A DNA stretch of 28,538 bases from DTYU01 sp040757355 (GTDB lineage: Bacteria; Bacillota; Desulfotomaculia; Desulfotomaculales; Ammonificaceae). The DNA lies in assembly GCA_040757355.1 (NCBI GenBank), contig JBFLWY010000031.1:1-28538 (forward strand). Reading direction: 5' to 3'. Below, one piece after another: positions 7,671-16,526 of this stretch. A program made the translations under genes and the position numbers. The notes beneath the pieces are model-generated. The model worked only from the letters and a program-made list of their open reading frames with translations, was not told the origin of the DNA and made no database searches. Position 1 is the stretch's first letter; the number at the start of each line of letters is the position of its first letter.

Positions 7671-9014
7671 GTGGACAAAAAGAAAATAAAATGGCTTTAC
7701 GGTGAGCTGCCCCTGCTGGTCGACAGACAGATCATCTCCGAGGAAAGTGCAGAAAGGCTGCGTCAGTATTACGGTGACGTTGAAGAAGGAAGCGGAAGGC
7801 GAATGGCCTTTATCGTCTTCGCTATCCTTGGCGCCGCCTTGATCGGCGCCGGCATCATACTTATCCTGGCGCACAACTGGGATGCCTTATCGCGTACTTT
7901 AAGAACGTTTCTGGCGCTCGCGCCGCTGATCAGCGCGCAAAGCCTGGCCGGTTGGGTGATCTGGCGGCGGTCGGAATCCGCTGCGTGGAGAGAAGGTACG
8001 GCCACTTTCCTGGTGTTTGCCGTCGGTGCATCCATTGCTTTGATCAGCCAAACGTATCACATCTCGGGCGGCGGCGACAGCTTTCTGCTGACATGGATGC
8101 TCCTGAGCGTGCCTTTAGTCTATCTGATGCGCGCCAACGTTCCGGCTCTCTTGTATACAGCGGGAATAACCGCCTGGAGTGCCGGCTGCGGATCGGGGCA
8201 CGCTTTTTACTACTGGCCGCTGGCGGCGTTGATAGTGCCGCATTTTGTGATTCTCGGAAGGGAGAACCTCTTTTCCAACCGGCTGATTGTCCTGTCGTGG
8301 GTTTTTACGTTATCTTTCTGCGTGGCCGTCGGCACGACCGCTAAGGAATCTCTTCCGTTTTCTTGGCCTCTGGTGTATTTGGTATACTGCGGGGTTTTTG
8401 CAGTCCTGTATCTCGGCGGGAGCCTGTTGTACACAAAAGGGCAGGGATGGTGGCGACAGCCCTTCGTTAGCGTTGGAGCAGCCGGTATTACTGTGATAAC
8501 GTTCTTGCTGACTAACCAGAGGATTTGGGCGAACATCGGCTGGTTTGGGTACCGCATGAACGAGCCCGGAGCCGGAAACCTCCTGCTGACCTTGGGGCTT
8601 CCGTTGGTTGTGGTCACGTCCTGTCTCCTCGCCGCCTGCGTGCGCCGGAAACAAGCGGGCAGAGTTTTGCTTGGGGTTGCACCCTTGGTGGTGTTTGGCG
8701 GCTACATCTTCTTCACGTATTTAGCATCCGGCGCCGAGAAAACCGGCATTCCGGTAAATACCATTGTCCCCGCCGTGTTGTTCAACGTCTACTTCTTCAT
8801 ATTGGGTGTAAACACAACCGTTTCGGGAATCCGGAGCGGCCGTCTCGGAACCGTCAATGCCGGTATGTTTCTGCTGGCGGCGCTTGTCCTGGCGCGTTTC
8901 TTTGACAGCGGCATCGGGTTTGTGATTCGCGGTGTTGTCTTTATCATCGTGGGCGTAGGGTTCCTGACAACCAACCTTGTGCTGTTGCGGCGCGGCAGGG
9001 AGAGAGCGGTATGA
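7671..9014 (+). CDS. DUF2157 family multi-pass membrane protein
   Basis: This 447-residue protein has an N-terminal cytosolic stretch of about 45 residues (LVDRQIISEESAERLRQYYG), followed by a dozen or so hydrophobic segments. The order matches DUF2157 proteins, which begin with a helix of this type and then a block such as FAILGAALIGAGIILILAHNW. GTG 7671 is the start, with AAGGAG upstream. It overlaps the next gene by four bases (ATGA), so the two are coupled. DUF2157 and GDYXXLXY genes commonly sit together. The function is unknown, and membrane location is the only firm statement. Confidence 0.85.
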   Translation: MDKKKIKWLYGELPLLVDRQIISEESAERLRQYYGDVEEGSGRRMAFIVFAILGAALIGAGIILILAHNWDALSRTLRTFLALAPLISAQSLAGWVIWRRSESAAWREGTATFLVFAVGASIALISQTYHISGGGDSFLLTWMLLSVPLVYLMRANVPALLYTAGITAWSAGCGSGHAFYYWPLAALIVPHFVILGRENLFSNRLIVLSWVFTLSFCVAVGTTAKESLPFSWPLVYLVYCGVFAVLYLGGSLLYTKGQGWWRQPFVSVGAAGITVITFLLTNQRIWANIGWFGYRMNEPGAGNLLLTLGLPLVVVTSCLLAACVRRKQAGRVLLGVAPLVVFGGYIFFTYLASGAEKTGIPVNTIVPAVLFNVYFFILGVNTTVSGIRSGRLGTVNAGMFLLAALVLARFFDSGIGFVIRGVVFIIVGVGFLTTNLVLLRRGRERAV

Positions 9015-9595
9015 GGTACAAAAGAACAGTATTAGGGCTATTCGTGCTTCTGGCACTCATCCAGACAGCGGTACCGGTTTGGATGATTGTGCACCGGGAA
9101 ACAACGCTGAAAACCGGACGGCTGTTCAAATTCCGCACGGCGCCGGTCGATCCTTACGACGCTTTCAGGGGCCGGTATGTGGCCATCACTATTGAAAACA
9201 GCGCCGCTCCCGCCGACGGCGCCTCCGTCCCGAAGCCCGGACAAAAGGTTTACGTTCACATCACCGAGGACAGCGAAGGTTTCGCGGCATTCGACAAAGC
9301 AACCGTACGCCGTCCCGAAGGGGACTCTTACATCCAAACAAGGGTGAATTTTATCATCAACGAACCTTCCGGATCGAAGGTATACTTCGAGGTACCGTTC
9401 GACCGGTATTACATGGAGGAAACGGCCGCGCCCGCCGCCGAAGACGCCTACCGGCAATACAGCAGTTTACCGGGGCGCTCCGACGCCTACGTGACGGTCC
9501 GGGTAAAAGACGGATTTGCCGTGCTGGAAGAACTGTACGTCGGCGGGAAACCGATACGTGAGTTTGTTCGCGAGCGCGGGCAGGGCCGGTCTTGA
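9011..9595 (+). CDS. GDYXXLXY-domain protein
   Basis: This 194-residue protein has one N-terminal membrane segment (residues 6-26) and then an extracytoplasmic beta-rich domain. The DPYDAFRGRYVAI stretch at about residues 48-60 is the family hallmark, with a D-x-x-D-x-x-x-G-x-Y pattern. It is translationally coupled to the DUF2157 gene by an ATGA overlap, the usual arrangement for this family. Its molecular function is unknown. It probably forms a membrane complex with the upstream protein. Confidence 0.8.
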   Translation: MRYKRTVLGLFVLLALIQTAVPVWMIVHRETTLKTGRLFKFRTAPVDPYDAFRGRYVAITIENSAAPADGASVPKPGQKVYVHITEDSEGFAAFDKATVRRPEGDSYIQTRVNFIINEPSGSKVYFEVPFDRYYMEETAAPAAEDAYRQYSSLPGRSDAYVTVRVKDGFAVLEELYVGGKPIREFVRERGQGRS

Positions 9596-9675
9596 AGAAA
9601 CATTGGGAGGGGTTTGCGGTCGTACAAGGGCGGGCCCAAAGGCCCCCGGTAGAAAAAGAACTGAACAAGTAATTA

Positions 9676-9732
9676 AGTATGGTGTCCCCGTAATTCCGTA
9701 ATTCCCCCATAATTACCACGCGACACCTTACT
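9676..9732. repeat. Imperfect inverted repeat between convergent genes
   Basis: AGTATGGTGTC (9676-9686) pairs with GACACCTTACT (9722-9732) with one mismatch. The interior has GTAATTCC twice and an opposing AATTAC. It sits in the 141-base gap between two convergent genes and could serve as a bidirectional terminator or be a dispersed repeat. Confidence 0.5.
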
Positions 9733-9736
9733 CTCT

Positions 9737-12700
9737 TTAAGAGCTGGCAACTTCTCTTCGCCTCAGCCCAACCACTTTCTCCTTCAGCGATTCCAGCAGA
9801 CTGTAAATCACCGGCACTACAAACAATGTCAGGCACGTTGAAGAGATGAGGCCGCCGATCAGGGCGATCGCCATGCCCTGCCTCATTTCGGATCCCGCGG
9901 ACAGCCCGAGGGCCAGGGGAAGCATGGCCATAACCATGGCGGTGGTGGTCATCAGTATCGGGCGAAGCCGGATGGACCCCGCCTGCGCCAGAGCGTCTTT
10001 AACACCCAGGCCGCTCTTCCGCAACGTATTGGCAAAGTCCACAAGCAGGATGGCGTTCTTGTTTACCAGCCCGACCAGCATGATGAACCCGACCATCGTA
10101 ACCATGTTCAGGGTGTGCCCGGTTACGGCCATAGAAACCAGGGCGCCCACCATGGCCAGTGGTACGGACAGCCAGATTGTCAGGGGCAGCAGGAACGATT
10201 CGAAGATGGCTACCATTATGAGGTATACGAAGATCAGGCTCAGCAGCATCGCCGTCCCCAGGTCGCCCATTGATTCCTCGAACATCTGCTGCTCACCGGT
10301 GAATAGAACAGTTATATCCGGAGGTATCTCCGCGTCCTCTAAACTTGCTTTTATGTCTCCGACTACGTCTCCCAGGACGCGGCCTTCAAGGTTGGCGCTG
10401 ACCGAAAAAACACGCTGTCTGTCTGCGCGTTCGATGTTCTTGAGGCCCGATTCCTGGCTGAACCTTGCCACCTGACTCAGTTGTACGTATTCCCCCGACC
10501 TGTTTGCAAGCAGGAGGTTGGCGATGTCGCTTGTATCGTTGCGGGACTCCTTGTCGGCGATCAGGCGTATGTCGTACTGGTCCTCGCCGTCACTGTACTT
10601 TCCGACCACCTTGCCCGTGAGATAAAGCCCTACGGTGTCAAGTACATCTCCGGCAAGGATGCCGTGCGCCGCCGCGGCCTCCCTGTCAACCCTGATGGTG
10701 TATTCCGGCAGGCCGGTCTCGATTGAGGTCCGTACGTCCCTGGTTCCCGGAGTGGCTGCCACAATCTGCCTGACGGTTTCTGTTGCCTGTTGCAGTGTTT
10801 TAAGGTTGTAGCCCCTGACCTCCAGCCGGAGGGGTGCGTCTTCGGCGCCGCCGAACATTGACGTTAAAACAATGGTTGACTCAACACCCGCGCGGCGTTC
10901 GGCAATTTCTTTGGCCTTTGCTTTGACGGGTTCGCTTTTCCCAACTCCGCCTTCTTTAACTGTGATGTGCATTTCCGCCACATTACCGGAGGAACCTGCG
11001 TCCTGATAACCAGTGGCGTAACCCACCGAGGTAAAAACGTCTTTGACCTCGGGCAGGTCCCGGATCTCATTCTCCATGGCCCTTACGATAGCGTCCATTT
11101 TGGTTATACTCGTCCCCGGGGGGGCAATGAGCTTCAGGACGAACTCGCCTCTGTCTACCTTGGGGATAAACTCCGTTTTTATCAGACCCATGGGGACTAA
11201 AGCTCCGGAGGCTGCGAAAGAAGCGAGGGCAATGGCAATCACGGCTTTTTTGTGGTTTAAGGCCCACCTTATTCCCTTTTCGTACTCCTTACTCAACCTG
11301 CCGAGCAACTCCTCGAAGCCTCTCAACAGCCGGGCGACAGGGGAGGTCCCCTCTCTCTCCTTGGCGCTGGTCCATTTGGATGCCAGCATGGGTATTAGAG
11401 TTATCGCCACCAGCAGCGAGAGCAGTGTGGCGCAGACCACCACCAGTGAAAACTCGCGGAACATTTCGCCGGTAATGCCCGTAATGAGCGCGACAGGCAG
11501 GAAAACCACTACCAGAGTTAAGGAGATGCCTATCACCGCCATGCCGATCTCCCTGCTGCTGTGAAGAGCGGCAGTTACCGGGTCCTCTCCTTCCTCCATG
11601 TGGCGGTAAATGTTTTCCAGCACGACAATGGAGTCGTCAACCACTATTCCGACAACCATCGCCAGCCCGAGCAGCGACATTAAGTTCACTGAAAACCCGA
11701 ACAGGTGAACAAAAATCATGGTACTGACCAGCGAAGCGGGGATAGATACGAGAATAACCAGGGATCCGCGAAGGCTGCGGAGGAAAAGAAAGATTACCAG
11801 GGCCACAATGATCACGGCCAGCATGAGGTCTTCCTGAATCCCTTCCAGCGCTTGTTTGATAAAGTCGGAGGAGTCATACGCCATTGCGATACTGACGCCG
11901 AACTTCTTTTCGGTCTCCGAAAGGCTTTCCCGGATCTTCTCGCTGGTCTCAATGGTGTTGGCATCGGACCGTTTAAAGATCATCAGACCAATGCCGGGCT
12001 CGCCGTTTAAACGCACGATGCTCTCCGCGTCCTTGACCGTGTCCTTCACCCGGGCCACGTCGCTGAGGTAAATAGGCCCCGCTTGCGTATTGCCCACTAC
12101 GATTTTCTCGAGTTCCCGCAGGTCGGATACCTGAGACTTTACCCGCACCACGAAGTTTTTCCCGCTCTGTTCAACCCTTCCCGCGGGTACGTTTTTGTTA
12201 TCCCCCTGCACCGCCATCATCAACTGCAACAGGGACAGCTTATAGGCTTCAAGACGCTCCGGCTGTACCTCGAGGAGGATTTCTCTTTCCCTCCCGCCCA
12301 GAAGCATGACCCTGCTGACGCCCTTGACCTGCTGGAGCTGGGGCTGAATGTCGTTTTTCACTAAGTCATAAAGCTCGGCTTCGGGAAGACCCCCGGACAC
12401 GGACAACTGAATGATCGGGATGTCTTGAAGGCTGAACTGCTGGATCGTACCTGGTTCGACGTCTGCCGGCAGGTCGTAGACAGCGGTGTTGTATTTCCGC
12501 TGTACCTCATTTATTGCGACGTCGACATCGGTGTCCATCTTGAAACCGATCCAGATCGAGGACAGACCCTCTTGAGAAAAAGAGTGGATTTCGTCAAGGT
12601 TGTTAAGGGAGGACATGGCGTCCTCAAGCGGCTTGGTTACCTTCCGCTCGACGTCTTCGGGACCTGCGCCGGGATACGGTACCATGACGGCCACGTAGGG

Positions 12701-12826
12701 GAATTCCATTTTGGGCAGCAAGTCAGCCGGCAGGCGGCCGTAGCTGTATATACCGAGGATAAACAGCGAAAGAAAAATCACCGTCATGAGGGACGGGCGT
12801 TTCAGGGACAGCTCCGTAATTTTCAT
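9737..12826 (-). CDS. RND family efflux transporter, inner membrane pump
   Basis: This 1029-residue protein is the normal length for an AcrB/SwrC-type pump driven by the proton gradient. The proton-relay pair D397-D398 is in GIVVDDSIVVLENIYRHME, the counterpart of AcrB D407-D408. The partner lysine is present in GLVNKNAILLVDFAN near the C-terminus. Two large extracytoplasmic loops separate TM1/TM2 and TM7/TM8. GGAGG seven bases before ATG 12826 supports the start. It follows the adaptor gene across a 248-base gap with hairpin repeats. No outer-membrane channel gene is near, as expected for a Gram-positive cell. The substrate is unknown. Confidence 0.95.
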   Translation of the reverse strand: MKITELSLKRPSLMTVIFLSLFILGIYSYGRLPADLLPKMEFPYVAVMVPYPGAGPEDVERKVTKPLEDAMSSLNNLDEIHSFSQEGLSSIWIGFKMDTDVDVAINEVQRKYNTAVYDLPADVEPGTIQQFSLQDIPIIQLSVSGGLPEAELYDLVKNDIQPQLQQVKGVSRVMLLGGREREILLEVQPERLEAYKLSLLQLMMAVQGDNKNVPAGRVEQSGKNFVVRVKSQVSDLRELEKIVVGNTQAGPIYLSDVARVKDTVKDAESIVRLNGEPGIGLMIFKRSDANTIETSEKIRESLSETEKKFGVSIAMAYDSSDFIKQALEGIQEDLMLAVIIVALVIFLFLRSLRGSLVILVSIPASLVSTMIFVHLFGFSVNLMSLLGLAMVVGIVVDDSIVVLENIYRHMEEGEDPVTAALHSSREIGMAVIGISLTLVVVFLPVALITGITGEMFREFSLVVVCATLLSLLVAITLIPMLASKWTSAKEREGTSPVARLLRGFEELLGRLSKEYEKGIRWALNHKKAVIAIALASFAASGALVPMGLIKTEFIPKVDRGEFVLKLIAPPGTSITKMDAIVRAMENEIRDLPEVKDVFTSVGYATGYQDAGSSGNVAEMHITVKEGGVGKSEPVKAKAKEIAERRAGVESTIVLTSMFGGAEDAPLRLEVRGYNLKTLQQATETVRQIVAATPGTRDVRTSIETGLPEYTIRVDREAAAAHGILAGDVLDTVGLYLTGKVVGKYSDGEDQYDIRLIADKESRNDTSDIANLLLANRSGEYVQLSQVARFSQESGLKNIERADRQRVFSVSANLEGRVLGDVVGDIKASLEDAEIPPDITVLFTGEQQMFEESMGDLGTAMLLSLIFVYLIMVAIFESFLLPLTIWLSVPLAMVGALVSMAVTGHTLNMVTMVGFIMLVGLVNKNAILLVDFANTLRKSGLGVKDALAQAGSIRLRPILMTTTAMVMAMLPLALGLSAGSEMRQGMAIALIGGLISSTCLTLFVVPVIYSLLESLKEKVVGLRRREVASS

Positions 12827-12928
12827 CCTGAATCCTCCGCAGATTTATTTCAACGTAATATAGAAAACGCCGTTACGGATTCAGATGCCATCGGTTAGGG
12901 GTGCGAAATTCACTGTGCGACATCCCGT

Positions 12929-13071
12929 AAAGGGGGACAGACAACTTTTCTTTGCGGAATAGCAGGCCAGTCTCCCTTTAACCATCCTCTCAAAGGGGAC
13001 AGGGAACTCTCACATCCCTTGAAGGGGACGGAGACTTTTCTTTGCAGAAAAGTGGACAGTCTCCTTTAAGG
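12929..13071. repeat. Cluster of hairpin repeats between adaptor and pump genes
   Basis: Two related units, 12929-12981 and 13021-13071, both begin with AAGGGGGACAG- or AAGGGGACGG-like sequence, share ACTTTTCTTTGC in the middle and end with AGTCTCC(C)TTTAA. A shorter third unit at 12992-13020 starts with AAAGGGGACAGGGA. In the last copy ACTTTTC and GAAAAGT form a hairpin, with AAGGGGAC pairing with GTCTCCTTT outside it. The units look like dispersed intergenic palindromes and lie inside an operon. Confidence 0.7.
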
Positions 13072-13074
13072 CGG

Positions 13075-14202
13075 CTACTCTCCTTCAGTGACCTCCGTCC
13101 CTTCCTTCAGCAGGTTCTGGCCGAAAATCACCACTTTATCGCCGGCTTTCAGTCCTTCGTTAACGATTATATTCTTTTCGTCGTTTTCACCGGTCTTTAT
13201 ATGCCTGGTGAAAGCTTTATTCCCGCTTACGACGAATACCGTGGCTTCGCCGGACTCGTCCCGGGTAATCAGCGCCTCCCGGGGGATAATAGTTCCCTTT
13301 GTTTCTGCGGTTTGAAGCCGCACATAACCGAACATTCCCGGTCTTAACTGCCGGCCGGTCTCCGCCTGCAGGGACAGTTCGACAGCGTAAGTGAGATTGG
13401 CGGGGTTGGCCTTCGTGCTTATGGATTCAACGGTGCACGGGAATTCCTTTCCCGGGTAAAGGTCGACGGTAAATACTCCCCGCTGACCCACACAAACCAG
13501 CTTCAACTGCTCCGCGTTCAGGTGGGATTTGATTTTTAAACTGGAGTCATCGATTACGGTCACCAGTACGTCGCCGGGAAAGATTAACTGGCCTTTCTCG
13601 ACTAAGCAGGCCCCCACACTCCCTGAAAACGGTGCGACGATCTGAGTGTCTTTCAGCATTTTGTCAGCTAACTGGGAGTCGTGAAGCGCCACGTTATAGG
13701 CTACCTGTGCGCTTTCCAGCATGAACTTAGCGTTTTCCCACTCCGCCTGGGATATTGCTTCCTGTTTGAAGAGTTTGTCTGCTCTTTCAAAGGCGATTTT
13801 CGCTTTCTCTAAATTCAATTCTGCCGCGGTCACCTGTTCCGTTGATTTTTGTGCCGTCAGTTGCTGGTTCTCGCTTTCGAGGACCGCCACAAGCTGCCCG
13901 GCACGAACCCGGTCACCGGCGCGGACGTTAAGCTGCGTTATTATCCCCTGGCCCTTAGCCGCGAGCTGTATCTCCTTATTGCCTGCCAGCGTTCCGGTAA
14001 CGGTCAGCGAAGGGGTTACACTGCCTTCTGCGGCAACGGCTGTTTTGATAACCACGGGCTTTTCTGCAGGCCCGTGGCGTTCGCCGCCGGCCTTTTCCTC
14101 GGCGGTCCGGGACAGGCCTGCATAGGCGCAGAGCGCCGCCGCCAGCACAACCACCATCGAAACGATCAGTGTACTTTTACGCACCGCTTGTTTCCCCTCC
14201 AT
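13075..14202 (-). CDS. RND efflux periplasmic-adaptor-type (HlyD/AcrA family) protein
   Basis: This 375-residue membrane-fusion-type adaptor has an N-terminal membrane anchor (residues 10-28), a lipoyl half-motif (GIITQLNVRAGDRVRAGQ, about 85-105), an alpha-helical hairpin of about 110-175 (AELNLEKAKIAFERADKLF), the second lipoyl half (IVAPFSGSVGACLVEKGQ), then beta-barrel and membrane-proximal domains. It links the RND pump to substrate in the extracytoplasmic space. ATG 14202 overlaps the TetR gene by 26 bases. GTG 14184, after GGAGGGG, is an equally good start and gives an 8-base overlap. It is co-transcribed with tetR and the pump. Confidence 0.9.
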   Translation of the reverse strand: MEGKQAVRKSTLIVSMVVVLAAALCAYAGLSRTAEEKAGGERHGPAEKPVVIKTAVAAEGSVTPSLTVTGTLAGNKEIQLAAKGQGIITQLNVRAGDRVRAGQLVAVLESENQQLTAQKSTEQVTAAELNLEKAKIAFERADKLFKQEAISQAEWENAKFMLESAQVAYNVALHDSQLADKMLKDTQIVAPFSGSVGACLVEKGQLIFPGDVLVTVIDDSSLKIKSHLNAEQLKLVCVGQRGVFTVDLYPGKEFPCTVESISTKANPANLTYAVELSLQAETGRQLRPGMFGYVRLQTAETKGTIIPREALITRDESGEATVFVVSGNKAFTRHIKTGENDEKNIIVNEGLKAGDKVVIFGQNLLKEGTEVTEGE

Positions 14203-14818
14203 TTCTTATCCCGTCCCACAATATGTCGAGGTTCGTGCAGAACAGCATCACCTTGTCACCTTCTTCGGGTTTCGCCGACCAGGCGAACAGGGCGTGCAGG
14301 TAAATTCCTACCAGCACGGAAGCAAGTTGCTGCGGGCTCCAGTGCGGCGAAACCTGCCCGGCCTCAATCGCTTCTGCGAATAACGGTGTCAAAGTTTGCT
14401 CGAACTCGGCCATCAGCCGCCATTCCTGTTCGACCAGAAGCCACGAGCGCAGTATTTCCAAGATGGTCGCCTTCATCAGGTCGGGGTCCAGGTCCGACTG
14501 GGCCATTACGTTTCCGAAAATCAGCCGGAGCCGTTCACGAACGTCCTTTACTCCAGAGTACCGTGCGATAGCTTCGTCAAAAAGCCTCTTTTTTTCCCGT
14601 CCCAGGTGAAGAAGGACGTGTTCTTTCTTGGGAAAATAGTTGTAGAAGGTCCCTTTAGCGATGCCGCAGGCCGCCGTTATCTCCTCAACGGTAACGTTTT
14701 CGTAGCCCCGCTCCTTGAACATCGTCAGCGCCCGGAGGAAGATTTCTTCTTTTAGCTCCTTCTTACGGGTCTCCCTAAGACTTACCTTGCACAAAGAAAA
14801 AATACCCTCCATCGGCAC
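14177..14818 (-). CDS. TetR/AcrR family transcriptional regulator
   Basis: This protein of about 213 residues has a TetR DNA-binding domain (FLRALTMFKERGYENVTVEE, then GIAKGTFYNYFPKKEHVL, residues about 25-75) and a helical ligand-binding C-terminus. It is the first gene of an efflux operon and overlaps the adaptor gene, so it most likely represses its own operon and releases it when a pump substrate binds. GTG 14818 has no good ribosome binding site. TTG 14794, with GGAGGG about nine bases upstream, may be the true start and would remove eight residues that lie before the domain. Confidence 0.9.
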   Translation of the reverse strand: MPMEGIFSLCKVSLRETRKKELKEEIFLRALTMFKERGYENVTVEEITAACGIAKGTFYNYFPKKEHVLLHLGREKKRLFDEAIARYSGVKDVRERLRLIFGNVMAQSDLDPDLMKATILEILRSWLLVEQEWRLMAEFEQTLTPLFAEAIEAGQVSPHWSPQQLASVLVGIYLHALFAWSAKPEEGDKVMLFCTNLDILWDGIRNGGETSGA

Positions 14819-14840
14819 GTCTTTTGACCGCGTTCATTTA

Positions 14841-14890
14841 ATGACCGAGGTCATGCATTGTATTATATACGGTGTAGTTCTGCATTACAA
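14841..14890 (-). promoter_or_regulatory. Promoter and candidate TetR operator of the efflux operon
   Basis: On the minus strand TTGTAA (14890-14885), a 17-base spacer and TATAAT (14867-14862) form a good sigma-A promoter. Immediately downstream, at 14841-14854, is the perfect 6-2-6 inverted repeat ATGACC-GA-GGTCAT, overlapping the expected transcription start. This is the natural place for TetR autorepression. Confidence 0.75.
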
Positions 14891-15062
14891 GGAAAATTTG
14901 TTAGGCAGCATAAATATAACCTGAAAGGTGGCGGTTTATCGAGGGAAATTTTACTTGGGTAAAGGAAGACTCAAAGGGTAGACTGAACATTAGCGTACGC
15001 AGGAGGAATTCGTGTCTGTATCCAGGTAATTTTAGTATGGGCCCCGTGGCGACGTTGATTAT

Positions 15063-15100
15063 ACCCAAAAAGCAAACAGGAGCGACCCGGGCACTCCTGT
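15063..15100 (-). terminator. Hairpin terminator downstream of the 91-residue gene
   Basis: ACAGGAG (15076-15082) and CTCCTGT (15094-15100) form a 7-bp stem with an 11-base loop. On the minus strand the stem is followed by TTTGCTTTTT, which suits a terminator for the gene ending at 15178. The rest of 14925-15175 shows nothing I can identify. Confidence 0.55.
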
Positions 15101-15177
15101 CGGCTTTTGAAACAAGGGCCGTAGTTAGTGGCGCTCCTTATAACGGACTCGAAAACGATGGGGAATCATGTTAAGAT

Positions 15178-15453
15178 TCAGTCGAAGGCCAATTCTTCGT
15201 CTCCTGATTCCGCCTCTATGGGAAGCACAGGCTTTTCGGCGCTACCCGGCTCCTCCGGACTACCGAAGTTGTTTGCTAACGGAAATATGCTCTGGATCGT
15301 CTGAACTCCTTGGCGGATATTCCGGAGTGCCGTCTGAGTGTTTTGCGCCAGTACAGACACTGTTTCGAGCATTCGGTCGACATCCTTGTTGGTACTGGCG
15401 AGGAGCAGGATAGCCAGGGTCGGCAGATTTACCGGCAAACCGCTGTTCGGCAC
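15178..15453 (-). CDS. Small hypothetical protein, 91 residues
   Basis: I do not recognise this protein. It starts at GTG 15453 with a strong AAGGGGGTG seven bases upstream, which argues for a real gene. The first 55 residues are helical and moderately hydrophobic (NLPTLAILLLASTNKDVDRM, then LETVSVLAQNTQTALRNIRQ). The C-terminus is acidic and proline-rich (PEEPGSAEKPVLPIEAESGD). No signal peptide or cysteine is present. A terminator hairpin follows it. Its start faces that of the spore-germination-like lipoprotein gene, so it may be a sporulation or envelope accessory protein, but this is a guess. Confidence 0.55.
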   Translation of the reverse strand: MPNSGLPVNLPTLAILLLASTNKDVDRMLETVSVLAQNTQTALRNIRQGVQTIQSIFPLANNFGSPEEPGSAEKPVLPIEAESGDEELAFD

Positions 15454-15635
15454 TGGTTAACACCCCCTTAACTATGGAAATGAGGACGGTTTATCTGCAG
15501 GCAATATATTCCCAGGGGAACTAAATTGTGAGGCACGAGTGGAATACCGTTTAACCAAGAGGTGCGGGAAAACGAATGCCCCTTGTACTGCAGGGGAAAT
15601 ACTTATGGTAAAATAGCAAAAGGTAGGTGTAAAGA

Positions 15636-16526
15636 ATGCGGTACCAGAACTACCTGATACCGTTTATGACCATCATATTGCTTTTATCCATGATTCTCGG
15701 GTGTAGAAGCGCGGAACGCCCCGGTGCAGACAAGCCGGGAGCGGAAAAACCGCCGGAGACAACTCAGCCCAAGCCCCCAGCGACTGAACCGGTCCGGCCT
15801 GCAAAGATGCCTGTCGCTGTATACTACCTTAAAACGACGCCGCAAGAAATGTACCTGGTGCGTGAGGTTCACTCTGTTCCACGTGCCGACAGTGCGCCGG
15901 AAGCGGCGCTTAAGGAGTTGATCTCGGGCGAGCCTGAAATAAAGGACGCATACAGAGTGTTACCGCCCGATACGAAAATCCTGGGGATAGAAATTAAGAA
16001 CGGCCTGGCGACCGTGGACTTTTCCAAGGAGGTGTTGCGGGCGAACGTCGGGGCAACGGGCGAAGCCCTTGGTATTCAGAGTATCGTTAACACCTTAACG
16101 GAGTTTCCGGAGATTAAAGAAGTGGCCTTTAAAGTAGAAGGTAAAGTCGATGATGCTGCGAAGGACTGGTGGGGTCACGTAGGGCTGTACGGGCAGCCAT
16201 TCACGCGGCACCTTTTCAAGGTTTACGAGCCGGCCATCTGGATTTACCACCCGCAACCGGACCAGAAGGTAACCAGCCCGCTGCCTGTGACCGGCAGCGC
16301 CCGTGTTTTCGAGGGTAATGTGGTCGTGCGTCTGGGAACAGAAGACGGAACCGTATTGGCGAGGAATTTCGGGACAGCTACCAAAGGTGCGCCCGGACGG
16401 GGCGACTTTAAGATCGAGTTGAAGTTTGATTCCCCGGGGACCGGGGAGGGATGGGTTGAAGCCTTTTCGGAGAGCCCTGAGGACGGCAGCGAGGTTGATA
16501 AGGTGCGCGTTCCGGTGACCTTCTGA
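15636..16526 (+). CDS. GerMN and Gmad2 domain lipoprotein (spore germination type)
   Basis: This 296-residue predicted lipoprotein has a signal segment ending in the lipobox SMILGC (Cys23) and then a proline-rich linker to about residue 57. A GerMN domain follows (PVAVYYLKTTPQEMYLVREV, then AALKELISG... GIQSIVNTLTEF, about 60-170). A Gmad2 domain comes next (IWIYHPQPDQKVTSPLPVTG, about 205-295), an Ig-like fold. GerMN with Gmad2 is found in spore formation and germination proteins of Firmicutes. It likely sits at the outer face of the membrane. An extended -10 (TGGTAAAAT) lies about 20 bases upstream, with no clear -35. A strong terminator follows. Confidence 0.85.
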   Translation: MRYQNYLIPFMTIILLLSMILGCRSAERPGADKPGAEKPPETTQPKPPATEPVRPAKMPVAVYYLKTTPQEMYLVREVHSVPRADSAPEAALKELISGEPEIKDAYRVLPPDTKILGIEIKNGLATVDFSKEVLRANVGATGEALGIQSIVNTLTEFPEIKEVAFKVEGKVDDAAKDWWGHVGLYGQPFTRHLFKVYEPAIWIYHPQPDQKVTSPLPVTGSARVFEGNVVVRLGTEDGTVLARNFGTATKGAPGRGDFKIELKFDSPGTGEGWVEAFSESPEDGSEVDKVRVPVTF

